Origin: Chitinophagaceae bacterium
GTDB lineage: Bacteria; Bacteroidota; Bacteroidia; Chitinophagales; Chitinophagaceae
Reading direction: 5' to 3'
Length of the DNA stretch: 5,448 nt
Assembly (NCBI GenBank): GCA_009996555.1
Contig: JAACZX010000179.1
Coordinates: 1 to 5,448, forward strand
Shown: positions 1-5,448 of the stretch, piece by piece
Layout: each line of letters starts with the position of its first letter
How positions within the stretch are numbered: position 1 is the stretch's first letter
Position numbers and translations under genes: made by a program
The notes under the pieces: model-generated
The model's database searches: none
Told to the model about the DNA's origin: nothing
What the model saw: the letters and a program-made list of their open reading frames with translations, nothing else

Positions 1-261
1 TTTACAGGCACAGCGAAAGGTGTTAAGGATGGCGGTAAACTGATCACAAAGATCAAATCGATCAAGATCAAAGCATTGCCTAAATACCTGAAAGAAGCAA
101 TTGAAGTAGACCTTACTTCTCTTGAACTGAATGGTAACATTCGTGTAGAAGACATTAAAGCAGAAAATATGGAAGTGATGAACTCACCACGTATTCCTGT
201 TGCTTCTATTGTAATGACACGTCAGTTGAAACAGGAAGAAGCAGCTGCTCCTAAGAAATAA
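1..261 (+). CDS. rplY: 50S ribosomal protein bL25 (Ctc/TL5-type), C-terminal part
   Basis: The open frame enters from the left edge and ends at TAA 259-261, giving the last 86 residues; the start codon and the N-terminal 5S rRNA-binding domain lie outside the window. The visible part matches the C-terminal beta domain of long (Ctc/TL5-type) bL25 proteins. It has a Lys-rich strand, the PKYLKEAIEVDLTSLELNG region (residues 27-45 of the fragment), then a strand with IRVEDI and the late IPVASIVMTR segment. It ends in an Ala/Lys-rich tail (EEAAAPKK), as is common in this family. Family knowledge: the protein binds 5S rRNA in the large ribosomal subunit, and Ctc forms are linked to general stress. 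The gene often sits directly upstream of pth, as here. An ATG/TTG start near position 76 would be artificial, because the frame and the homology-like sequence continue to base 1. Confidence 0.9.
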   Translation, partial: FTGTAKGVKDGGKLITKIKSIKIKALPKYLKEAIEVDLTSLELNGNIRVEDIKAENMEVMNSPRIPVASIVMTRQLKQEEAAAPKK

Positions 262-282
262 GCATTGTGCTTTACAAATAAT

Positions 283-308
283 ATCCCCCTTTTACGAGGG
301 GGATTTTT
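283..308 (+). terminator. Rho-independent terminator after rplY
   Basis: ATCCCCC (283-289) pairs perfectly with GGGGGAT (298-304), and t290/a297 can close the loop further. A T-run follows directly (304-308, then more T after one G). The hairpin starts 22 bp after the rplY stop codon, so it should end the rplY transcript and give pth its own promoter or only read-through expression. Confidence 0.85.
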
Positions 309-331
309 GTTTTCAGGAATTGAACTTTATT

Positions 332-339
332 GATATTTG
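332..339 (+). promoter_or_regulatory. pth: Possible -7 box of a pth promoter
   Basis: GATATTTG matches the Bacteroidota -7 consensus TAnnTTTG except at its first base. A TTG at 307-309 could act as the -33 element, but the 22-bp spacing is slightly long. A start site near 346 would fall inside the left arm of the inverted repeat at 343-397. A promoter is expected here because a terminator precedes this gap, but an 8-bp AT-rich match is weak evidence. Confidence 0.25.
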
Positions 340-342
340 TTT

Positions 343-397
343 ACATGAAATGCCATAAGCGAATAATCAAATCATCAATCATTATGGCATACCATGT
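343..397. repeat. Imperfect inverted repeat upstream of pth
   Basis: The left arm 343-358 (ACATG, 2 unpaired bases, ATGCCATAA) pairs with the right arm 382-397 (TTATGGCAT, 2 unpaired bases, CATGT). This gives 14 of 16 paired positions, including a perfect 9-bp core. The 23-nt spacer (359-381) is AT-rich and contains repeated ATCA units. No T-tract follows the right arm, so it is not a standard terminator. It could be an operator with two half-sites or an RNA hairpin in the pth leader; the sequence does not decide between these. Confidence 0.6.
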
Positions 398-422
398 GGC
401 CGAAATCAATTAAAATGAACAC

Positions 423-998
423 ATGAAATTTTTGATCGTTGGTTTAGGAAATATTGGTGCAGAGTATGCGCAAACCCGTCATAACATTGGTTTTGATGTG
501 GTGGAAGCATTGGCCGTAAAACATGGCGCTTCTTTCAGAACCGATCGTTTGGCAGCCGTAGCAGAAATGAAGCTGAAAGGCAAGACCTTGATCTGTATTC
601 AGCCATCCACCTATATGAACCTGAGTGGCAAGGCTGTAAAGTACTGGATGGACAAAGAGAAGATACCGGTTGAACAGGTGCTGGTAATTGTAGATGAGCT
701 GGCTTTACCGCTCAGCAAACTTCGGTTACGGTCCAGCGGTAGTGATGCCGGGCACAATGGGCTCAAAAGTATTCAGGAAACACTTCAAACTGTGGCATAC
801 CCCCGGTTAAGGTTTGGAATAGGTAATGACTACCCAAAAGGAAGGCAGGTTGAATTTGTGCTGGGTAAGTGGAGTGAAGCCGAATTGCCCGTTGTAAAAA
901 AGAAGATCGAACTGAGTGTTGAAGTAATTGAAAGCTTTGTCCTTACAGGCATTGAACGTACTATGAACCATGCAAACAAAATTGAGGTAACACTTTAA
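423..998 (+). CDS. pth: Peptidyl-tRNA hydrolase
   Basis: This 191-residue cytoplasmic enzyme cleaves the ester bond of peptidyl-tRNAs released from stalled or aborted ribosomes, recycling the tRNA. The length is normal for bacterial Pth. Visible motifs: N-terminal FLIVGLGNIG with N10; TRHN with the catalytic base H20; TYMN with M65 and N66; VDEL with D91; GHNGLKS with N112; and RLRFGIG at 128-134. These correspond to the E. coli catalytic and binding residues N10, H20, M67, N68, D93 and N114. The start is ATG 423, which places N10 and H20 at their canonical positions. No Shine-Dalgarno sequence is present, only an A/T-rich stretch, as is usual in Bacteroidota. The gene lies 161 bp after rplY, beyond a terminator, with an inverted repeat in its leader. 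No clear terminator follows it. Confidence 0.97.
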   Translation: MKFLIVGLGNIGAEYAQTRHNIGFDVVEALAVKHGASFRTDRLAAVAEMKLKGKTLICIQPSTYMNLSGKAVKYWMDKEKIPVEQVLVIVDELALPLSKLRLRSSGSDAGHNGLKSIQETLQTVAYPRLRFGIGNDYPKGRQVEFVLGKWSEAELPVVKKKIELSVEVIESFVLTGIERTMNHANKIEVTL

Positions 999-1016
999 TT
1001 TTCAGTTTTCAAATAC

Positions 1017-1024
1017 TATCTTCG
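1017..1024 (+). promoter_or_regulatory. Possible -7 box before the FAH-family gene
   Basis: TATCTTCG matches TAnnTTTG at all but one fixed position. It lies 98 bp upstream of the ATG at 1123. I see no good TTG at the expected -33 distance, only T-rich sequence near 994-996. The rest of the 124-bp gap (999-1122) has no convincing hairpin terminator for pth, so read-through from pth is also possible. Confidence 0.25.
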
Positions 1025-1122
1025 TTAACATTTCTGTTGATGCCGTTGCGGTATCGTTAAAATCCCCTGTCCTTTTAAAGACCTTTCATTAAACCTGATT
1101 CTGAACCAAAACCATCGAACCG

Positions 1123-1734
1123 ATGAAAATCTTTTGCGTAGGACGGAACTACGTTGACCATGCCAAAGAACTGGGCAATGATGTGCCGGATGAGCCTGTG
1201 ATCTTTCTTAAACCGAAAAGTGCTTTTCTTCAACCGCACATGCCCTTCTATTACCCCGAATTCACGAACGAACTGCATTACGAAGCTGAACTGGTGCTGC
1301 GTGTTTCAAAAAATGGTAAGTACATACAGGAGCGCCATGCTTCTAAATACTACAATGCTTACACCGTAGGTATTGATTTTACAGCCCGTGATCTTCAAAA
1401 TGAATTAAAGAAAAAAGGACTGCCCTGGGAAATTTCAAAAGCCTGGGATAATTCAGCAGCCGTGGGTAAGTTCATTGATATTAAACCCGGGATGAACCTG
1501 AACAACATCAACTTCTGTTTATATAACAATAAGGAGATGGTGCAGCAGGCAAATTCGAGCCAGATGATCTTTACATTTGATCAGATAGTGGCGTATGTAT
1601 CTCAATTCTTTTCACTTAACATTGGCGACCTTATTTTTACCGGTACACCTGTTGGTGTGGGTGAATGTGTGGTGGGCGATATACTGGAAGGTTTTATTGA
1701 AGACGACAGCTTGCTTGAAGTTGAGGTTAAATAA
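1123..1734 (+). CDS. Fumarylacetoacetate hydrolase family protein, FAHD1-like
   Basis: This 203-residue single-domain protein is of the size typical for FAHD1-type enzymes, which hydrolyse acylpyruvates and/or decarboxylate oxaloacetate with Mg2+ or Mn2+. The N-terminus carries GRNY (7-10), followed by H13 and E16 in HAKE, which match the lid His/Glu catalytic pair of human FAHD1 (H30/E33). Metal ligands appear as E54 and E56 (HYEAEL) and D85 (GIDFTARD). R89, Q92 and K106 fill the remaining active-site positions, and FTGTPVGVG (172-180) is the family glycine-rich loop. All these residues align with human FAHD1 at a constant offset of 17, as I recall the numbering, so the enzyme should be active. 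The start ATG 1123 gives the usual short lead into GRNY. The exact substrate cannot be told from sequence: acylpyruvase, oxaloacetate decarboxylase or an aromatic-degradation isomerase/hydrolase are all possible. A terminator follows 21 bp after the stop. Confidence 0.93.
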   Translation: MKIFCVGRNYVDHAKELGNDVPDEPVIFLKPKSAFLQPHMPFYYPEFTNELHYEAELVLRVSKNGKYIQERHASKYYNAYTVGIDFTARDLQNELKKKGLPWEISKAWDNSAAVGKFIDIKPGMNLNNINFCLYNNKEMVQQANSSQMIFTFDQIVAYVSQFFSLNIGDLIFTGTPVGVGECVVGDILEGFIEDDSLLEVEVK

Positions 1735-1755
1735 AAACTTCAATAAAAGATATTC

Positions 1756-1787
1756 AAAGCCATTCTTTCAACGGAATGGCTTTTTTG
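1756..1787 (+). terminator. Rho-independent terminator after the FAH-family gene
   Basis: AAAGCCATTC (1756-1765) pairs perfectly with GAATGGCTTT (1774-1783) around an 8-nt loop, and the T-run continues to 1786. It lies 21 bp downstream of the TAA at 1732-1734. It contains an ATG at 1776 that is in frame with the next gene but is not a credible start. Confidence 0.85.
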
Positions 1788-1798
1788 TTTCAGTTCCG

Positions 1799-1806
1799 TT
1801 ATTTTG
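1799..1806 (+). promoter_or_regulatory. Possible -7 box for the E1 gene
   Basis: TTATTTTG resembles TAnnTTTG with one mismatch at the conserved A. It lies 17 bp before the ATG at 1824, which would give a leader of about 10 nt. No TTG is found at the expected -33 distance, because that stretch is the preceding terminator stem. A promoter is needed between the terminator and the gene, and this is the best candidate in a very short interval. Confidence 0.25.
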
Positions 1807-1823
1807 CAACTCAATTGCTTGGC

Positions 1824-3890
1824 ATGAGAAATCTGGAAACTTTACGGAAGGCTTATCAACTCATGTGTTATGCGCAACACATGGCAGAAACTTATGAGAA
1901 CAATCGATCTGTTTGTAAATATGTTCACTCTACTTCACGTGGGCATGAAGCTATTCAGTTAGCTGCTGCATTTCAATTAACATCTGCTGATTGGGTTAGT
2001 CCATACTATCGTGATGAAAGCATGTTGCTTGGTCTTGGGTTTGATCCTTACGAATTAATGTTGCAATTACTGGCAAAAGCTGATGATCCGTTCACTGGCG
2101 GAAGAGAATATTATTCGCATCCCAACTATAGAGGCGCTGATAAAGCAAACATCATTCATCAAAGCAGTGCCACAGGTATGCAGGTAATTCCAACTACCGG
2201 TGTGGCACAGGGGCTGAAATATCTGCAGCAGATAAAATCCGAATCAGTTAAAAAAACCGGTGACGGGCAGTTGCCCGTTGTTGTTTGTTCGCTGGGCGAT
2301 GCAAGTATTACCGAAGGTGAAGCAAGCGAAGCTTTTCAGTTTGCTGTATTGAAACAATTGCCCATTATTTATTTGGTGCAGGATAACAACTGGGGCATTA
2401 GCGTAAGTGCAGAAGAAGCGAGGGTAATGGATGCTTACGAATATGCCGGTGGTTTTCCGGGAATGCACCGCATCCGTTGCGATGGAAGCGATTTTGCAGA
2501 AGCATTTGAAACTATGCATCATGTGGTGGATCATGTGCGCACACATCAGCAACCTTACCTGGTGCAGGCTTATGTGCCTTTGCTCAATCATCATACAAGT
2601 GGTGTGCGTAAAGAGTTTTACAGAACTGCTGATGATCTTGAACAGCATTATAAAGATGATCCGTTTCCAAAACTGCATCAACTCTGTTTGCAGAATGGTA
2701 TTACAGAAGATGAGCTGGAAACAATTCATGCATCAGCAAAAGAAAAAATAAAAACTGATTTTGAAAAAGCTGCTGCTGCTGCAGAACCCGATCCTGCGAA
2801 TGTGGAGCAGCACGTATTTGTTCCAACACCTGTTACAGAAGAAAAAGGTGAGCGATCGCCGGCTGGTAAGGAAAAGATCATGATGGTGGATGCAGCTTTG
2901 TTTGCTATCCGTGAACTGATGGAACAACATCCTGAGGCATTGTTATATGGCCAGGATGTGGGAAAACGATTAGGCGGTGTGTTTCGTGAAGCTGCAACAC
3001 TTGCAGAAAAGTTTGGTGATCATCGTGTATTCAATACTGCTATACAGGAAGCATACATCATTGGTTCAACAGTTGGCATGAGTGCCGTTGGTGCAAAGCC
3101 AATTGTGGAAGTGCAGTTTGCTGATTATATCTATCCCGGCTTTAATCAGCTGGTTACTGAAATATCAAAATCATCTTATCTCAGTTGTGGTAAGTATCCC
3201 GTGCAAACATTGATACGTGTGCCTATTGGTGCTTATGGTGGCGGTGGTCCTTATCATAGCGGCAGTGTGGAATCAACATTGCTGAGTATTAAAGGCATTA
3301 AAATTGTTTATCCTTCCAATGCAGCTGATATGAAGGGATTGATGAAAGCTGCTTTTTATGATCCTAACCCGGTGGTGATGCTGGAGCATAAAGGTTTGTA
3401 CTGGAGCAAAGTGCCGGGAACGGAAGATGCAAAAACAGCTGAGCCATCAGCTGACTATATTATTCCATTAGGGAAAGGAAGAATTGCATTAACTGCTGAT
3501 GATGAGTTGATTGATGAAGGGGAGAGTTGCTGCATCATTACTTATGGTATGGGTGTTTACTGGGCTATGGCTGCAGCAAAACAATTTGATGGAGCAGTGG
3601 AAGTGATTGATCTGCGGACACTTTATCCGCTTGATGAAGAATTGATTTTTGCAACAGTTAAGCGACATGGAAAATGTTTGGTACTTACCGAAGAACAACA
3701 GAATAATTCTTTTGCCGAAGCATTGGCATACCGTATTACTTATCATTGTTTTCAATGGCTTGATGCACCGGTAGAAGTATTGGGGGCATTAAACCTTCCT
3801 GCGGTGCCCATGAACATGGAACTTGAAGCGGCCATGCTGCCCAATGCGGAGAAAGTAAGAGAAAGATTGTGGAAGCTTTTTCGATCATGA
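1824..3890 (+). CDS. Alpha-ketoacid dehydrogenase E1, fused alpha and beta subunits
   Basis: This 688-residue thiamine-diphosphate enzyme would be the decarboxylating E1 of a 2-oxoacid dehydrogenase complex (branched-chain 2-oxoacid or pyruvate), passing the acyl group to lipoyl-E2. The alpha half spans about 1-315: GHEA (40-43), PYYRD (60-64), then the ThDP/Mg motif from GDAS (158-161) to DNNWGIS (187-193), and HHTSG (256-260) in the region of the phosphorylation loop. An Ala/Glu/Pro-rich linker (about 315-350) joins it to the beta half: YGQDVG (375-380), NTAIQEA with the catalytic Glu E409, VQFADYIYPGFNQ (430-442), the glycine-rich YGGGGPYHSG (471-480), and a transketolase C-terminal domain (about 565-688, with IDLRTLYPLD at 595-604). 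Canonical GDG reads GDA here. The start ATG 1824 is chosen because the in-frame ATG at 1776 lies inside the upstream terminator. Fused E1 chains of this size are common in Bacteroidota. No E2 or E3 gene is nearby, so substrate specificity is open. Confidence 0.93.
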   Translation: MRNLETLRKAYQLMCYAQHMAETYENNRSVCKYVHSTSRGHEAIQLAAAFQLTSADWVSPYYRDESMLLGLGFDPYELMLQLLAKADDPFTGGREYYSHPNYRGADKANIIHQSSATGMQVIPTTGVAQGLKYLQQIKSESVKKTGDGQLPVVVCSLGDASITEGEASEAFQFAVLKQLPIIYLVQDNNWGISVSAEEARVMDAYEYAGGFPGMHRIRCDGSDFAEAFETMHHVVDHVRTHQQPYLVQAYVPLLNHHTSGVRKEFYRTADDLEQHYKDDPFPKLHQLCLQNGITEDELETIHASAKEKIKTDFEKAAAAAEPDPANVEQHVFVPTPVTEEKGERSPAGKEKIMMVDAALFAIRELMEQHPEALLYGQDVGKRLGGVFREAATLAEKFGDHRVFNTAIQEAYIIGSTVGMSAVGAKPIVEVQFADYIYPGFNQLVTEISKSSYLSCGKYPVQTLIRVPIGAYGGGGPYHSGSVESTLLSIKGIKIVYPSNAADMKGLMKAAFYDPNPVVMLEHKGLYWSKVPGTEDAKTAEPSADYIIPLGKGRIALTADDELIDEGESCCIITYGMGVYWAMAAAKQFDGAVEVIDLRTLYPLDEELIFATVKRHGKCLVLTEEQQNNSFAEALAYRITYHCFQWLDAPVEVLGALNLPAVPMNMELEAAMLPNAEKVRERLWKLFRS

Positions 3891-3959
3891 CAACAAAAAA
3901 TTAATATACGGTCATTTTATACGTCGTAAAAAGTTCTCAACTTTAGAAAAACAATTGTT

Positions 3960-4130
3960 ATGAACTGGCCGGTACTGATTGTTGTTGGTATTTTGTTGCT
4001 TGGTTTAATTGCATTTCTTATCCGCCGCAATGTAAAAGACGAAAAGCAGTTTGAACAGCAGGCAAACGAGGATTACCACAAGTCAAAAAATGAAGAAGGC
4101 GATGCGCAGGGCGATGATATAACACATTGA
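3960..4130 (+). CDS. Small single-pass membrane protein, 56 residues, function unknown
   Basis: ATG 3960 to TGA 4128-4130 encodes 56 residues. After MNWP comes a hydrophobic helix of about 17 residues (5-21, VLIVVGILLLGLIAFLI), then a positively charged stop-transfer (RR at 22-23). The hydrophilic tail is rich in Lys, Glu, Asp and Gln, including KDEKQFEQQ and NEDYHK. Topology should be N-out/C-in by the positive-inside rule. I recall similar short proteins (MNW, helix, then KDEK...NDYHK) in Chitinophagaceae and other Bacteroidota, which supports a real gene, but I cannot verify this. The codons look like those of the neighbouring genes. It starts 69 bp after the E1 stop on the same strand, and no terminator lies between, so co-transcription is possible. 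No function can be assigned. Confidence 0.72.
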   Translation: MNWPVLIVVGILLLGLIAFLIRRNVKDEKQFEQQANEDYHKSKNEEGDAQGDDITH

Positions 4131-4176
4131 GTGTTTATTTCAACACATCATTGTTTGTTCCTTTCATGTTGATAGA

Positions 4177-4190
4177 TTGCATACATGCAA
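4177..4190. repeat. 14-bp palindrome in a convergent intergenic gap
   Basis: TTGCAT (4177-4182) and ATGCAA (4185-4190) are perfect inverted copies around a 2-bp centre. The rest of 4131-4249 holds no gene I can support. The site lies between convergent genes, where an operator would be unexpected, so it may be chance. Confidence 0.3.
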
Positions 4191-4249
4191 CCAGCCACTC
4201 TTTTTCTGTTCACTTCAATACAGCTTGTTTGAAGAATAAAGATCATCAG

Positions 4250-4283
4250 AATAAAAGCCCTCTTTATTTAGAGGGCTTTTATT
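4250..4283. terminator. Bidirectional terminator between convergent genes
   Basis: AATAAAAGCCCTC (4250-4262) pairs perfectly with GAGGGCTTTTATT (4271-4283), with an 8-nt AT-rich loop that can close by one more pair. The GC-rich core is flanked by an A-run on the left and a T-run on the right, so it works in both directions. It serves the plus-strand small membrane protein gene (120 bp upstream) and the minus-strand lipoprotein gene (22 bp after its stop). Confidence 0.9.
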
Positions 4284-4305
4284 ATACAATATCTGTTGCT
4301 GCCGC

Positions 4306-4782
4306 TTATGTTCGTTTAATATAAACTGTTCTCACAGTACGCAAGCCATTCACATTTACAATTTCAAGATCAAGACGAATGACGGTGTTAACTGCAGGTG
4401 CTGCCGGTACAGTGTAGGGTACAAGTAATGTATCAACACCTTTTAAGGCAGAAAATGCAGCTGCATACGGAATGGTTGATACCAGTGTTTTTGTACCGGC
4501 CCCAATTGTATTATACAACTGTGTTTCTTTTACAGGACTTTCGGAGAAGAAGGTTACTTCTGCTTTTATATTTGCTCCTGCAGGATACGATGTAGCAGAG
4601 GCGGAAGCAGTAGCGATTGCTTTTGGGGGCGTAAATGCATAATCGAGTACTGCGTTGTTTGAAACAGGTGCATAGCCCACATTTGTCGGGCTTGTATTAT
4701 CCCGTAAAAAGTCCTTGCTTTTTTCGCAGGCAGAAAAAACAGTTGCGAAAAGAAGTAGTGATAAAAATTTATTCTGATTCAT
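4306..4782 (-). CDS. Small lipoprotein downstream of susD, function unknown
   Basis: This 158-residue protein begins with a lipoprotein signal peptide: MNQNK, a hydrophobic stretch (6-16), then FSAC with the predicted lipidated Cys19. The -3 residue is Phe rather than the usual Leu. The mature part is about 140 residues. A polar lead (EKSKDFLRDNTSPTN) is followed by Ala/Ser/Thr-rich sequence and alternating beta-strand-like segments at about 71-79, 99-105, 117-124 and 133-157, ending in RTVYIKRT. This composition suggests one Ig-like beta-sandwich domain, but I recognise no named family. The start ATG 4780-4782 gives a complete signal peptide. The gene begins 31 bp after the susD stop on the same strand, so it is probably the last gene of the Sus-like operon. 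By position it may act as an auxiliary surface ligand-binding lipoprotein (SusE/F-like role); that is inference. Its stop is 22 bp before the terminator. Confidence 0.82.
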   Translation of the reverse strand: MNQNKFLSLLLFATVFSACEKSKDFLRDNTSPTNVGYAPVSNNAVLDYAFTPPKAIATASASATSYPAGANIKAEVTFFSESPVKETQLYNTIGAGTKTLVSTIPYAAAFSALKGVDTLLVPYTVPAAPAVNTVIRLDLEIVNVNGLRTVRTVYIKRT

Positions 4783-4813
4783 TGTATAGAATATAAGTTG
4801 TGATAAATATGGT

Positions 4814-5448
4814 TTATTGGTCCCACCAGACCTTGTCTGTCATTGGTTTGATTGCGGCCTGTGCTTTTGGATTCCTGTTTGTTTCATCCAAAGGATACAT
4901 GGCTCTGCGTATTTGTTGCCCTCCCATATCTGCATTCTGATTAAGTGGCAGTGCAATGCCTCTGTAAAGATTTGGATTGTAATCATACCTGCGCATATCC
5001 GTCCATGCTTCAGGGTTCAGGAATAGCACTACATGCTTTTCCCGCAGGATGTGTTCCAGTGTCAGATTAGCAGCTCCAACATCTACCTGTGCATGCGTAC
5101 TGTAAGTAGCAGGCAATCCAAGTTTCGTTAAATGCGCTTGTATTCCTGCTTTGTACGCATCGTAAGCAGCTTGTGTAGTACCTACTGAAGAAGCTGTTCC
5201 TCCATTTGCAAGAAATCTTGCTTCTGCTTCAATCAGTTTTTGTTCAGCATAAGAACCAATCACCAAAGGAGATATACGTTGTGCATAGAAGGTTGCTTCG
5301 GTTAGGTTTGTATTGTTGATGTTATTGTTGCCACCACCGTTTGTAAGACCGATATAAGTAGGATTGCTTCCGCTTTTCACTACCAGTTTATCAATACGTG
5401 GATCAAACAAACCGGGATATGTAATGCCTGTTGTAACATTTACAAAAC
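4814..5448 (-). CDS. SusD/RagB family nutrient-binding outer-membrane lipoprotein, C-terminal part
   Basis: The minus-strand frame is open to the right edge, giving the last 210 residues; the N-terminus and lipoprotein signal lie beyond 5448. A TTG at 5408-5410 is not a real start, because coding-like sequence (NVTTGITYPG) continues upstream in frame. Visible features: DPRIDKL just after the TTG position; an Asn/Gly-rich loop; the helix with SYAEQKLIEAEARFLANGG, a TPR-like helix typical of SusD; AAYDAYKAGIQAHLTKLG; the conserved ILREKHVVLFLNPEAWTDMR segment; then RRAMYPLDETNRNP and the terminal KVWWDQ. This pattern fits the SusD-like_2 branch of the family. Family knowledge: SusD lids a SusC TonB-dependent porin at the cell surface and delivers glycans or peptides. 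The SusC gene is expected upstream, outside the window. The substrate cannot be inferred. Confidence 0.92.
   Translation of the reverse strand, partial: FVNVTTGITYPGLFDPRIDKLVVKSGSNPTYIGLTNGGGNNNINNTNLTEATFYAQRISPLVIGSYAEQKLIEAEARFLANGGTASSVGTTQAAYDAYKAGIQAHLTKLGLPATYSTHAQVDVGAANLTLEHILREKHVVLFLNPEAWTDMRRYDYNPNLYRGIALPLNQNADMGGQQIRRAMYPLDETNRNPKAQAAIKPMTDKVWWDQ

Noticed and set aside
369..381. Repeated ATCA units as a possible CRISPR or iteron array
   Set aside because: The units are only a few bases long, irregular, and confined to the spacer of the inverted repeat.
447..458. GNIG in place of the textbook GNPG in the Pth N-terminus
   Set aside because: The catalytic Asn10 is retained, and Ile at this position is, as far as I recall, usual in Bacteroidota Pth, so it is not an anomaly.
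1075..1278. 67-residue minus-strand frame over the start of the FAH-family gene
   Set aside because: It is antisense to conserved catalytic codons of the FAH-family gene and has no start context or recognisable sequence.
2244..2729. 161-residue open frame on the minus strand inside the E1 gene
   Set aside because: It lies wholly antisense to the well-supported E1 alpha region, is rich in Cys/His/Met/Ile as shadow frames are, and shows no motif.
2769..2783. GCT trinucleotide repeat as a possible phase-variable tract
   Set aside because: Four in-frame units encode Ala in a linker; a change of whole units would only alter linker length and would not switch the gene off.
4127..4324. 65-residue plus-strand frame across the convergent gap
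   Set aside because: It runs through the bidirectional terminator and into the 3' end of the lipoprotein gene, and its composition is not protein-like.

Overview
The window looks like ordinary chromosomal sequence from a Bacteroidota bacterium, most plausibly of the Chitinophagaceae or a close relative. Four things point there: a SusD/RagB-type outer-membrane lipoprotein gene, a dehydrogenase E1 with alpha and beta subunits fused in one chain, AT-rich leaders without Shine-Dalgarno sequences, and several weak matches to the Bacteroidota -7 box (TAnnTTTG). The family assignment is inference. The phylum-level call is well supported.

Layout. Positions 1-261 (+) hold the 3' end of the bL25 (Ctc/TL5-type) ribosomal protein gene, closed by a strong terminator at 283-308. 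A 161-bp gap contains a long imperfect inverted repeat (343-397) and leads into pth, peptidyl-tRNA hydrolase (423-998, +). Next is a FAHD1-like fumarylacetoacetate hydrolase family gene (1123-1734, +), closed by a terminator at 1756-1787. Then comes the fused alpha-ketoacid dehydrogenase E1 gene (1824-3890, +) and a short single-pass membrane protein gene (3960-4130, +). A bidirectional terminator at 4250-4283 separates these plus-strand genes from a convergent minus-strand block. In transcription order that block is the 3' end of a SusD/RagB-like gene (4814-5448), then a small lipoprotein gene (4306-4782), 31 bp apart and probably co-transcribed.

How the genes work together. bL25 and Pth are translation genes that are often neighbours in bacteria. 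The FAH-family hydrolase and the E1 enzyme are central or catabolic metabolism genes with no visible E2 or E3 partner here. Terminators and weak promoter-like boxes suggest they are mostly separate transcription units. The minus-strand pair is the distal end of a probable SusC/SusD nutrient-uptake locus; the transporter itself would lie beyond position 5448.

I see no phage, transposon, CRISPR, toxin-antitoxin or defence-system signature. The least explained items are the inverted repeat before pth, the 56-residue membrane protein and the small lipoprotein after susD.
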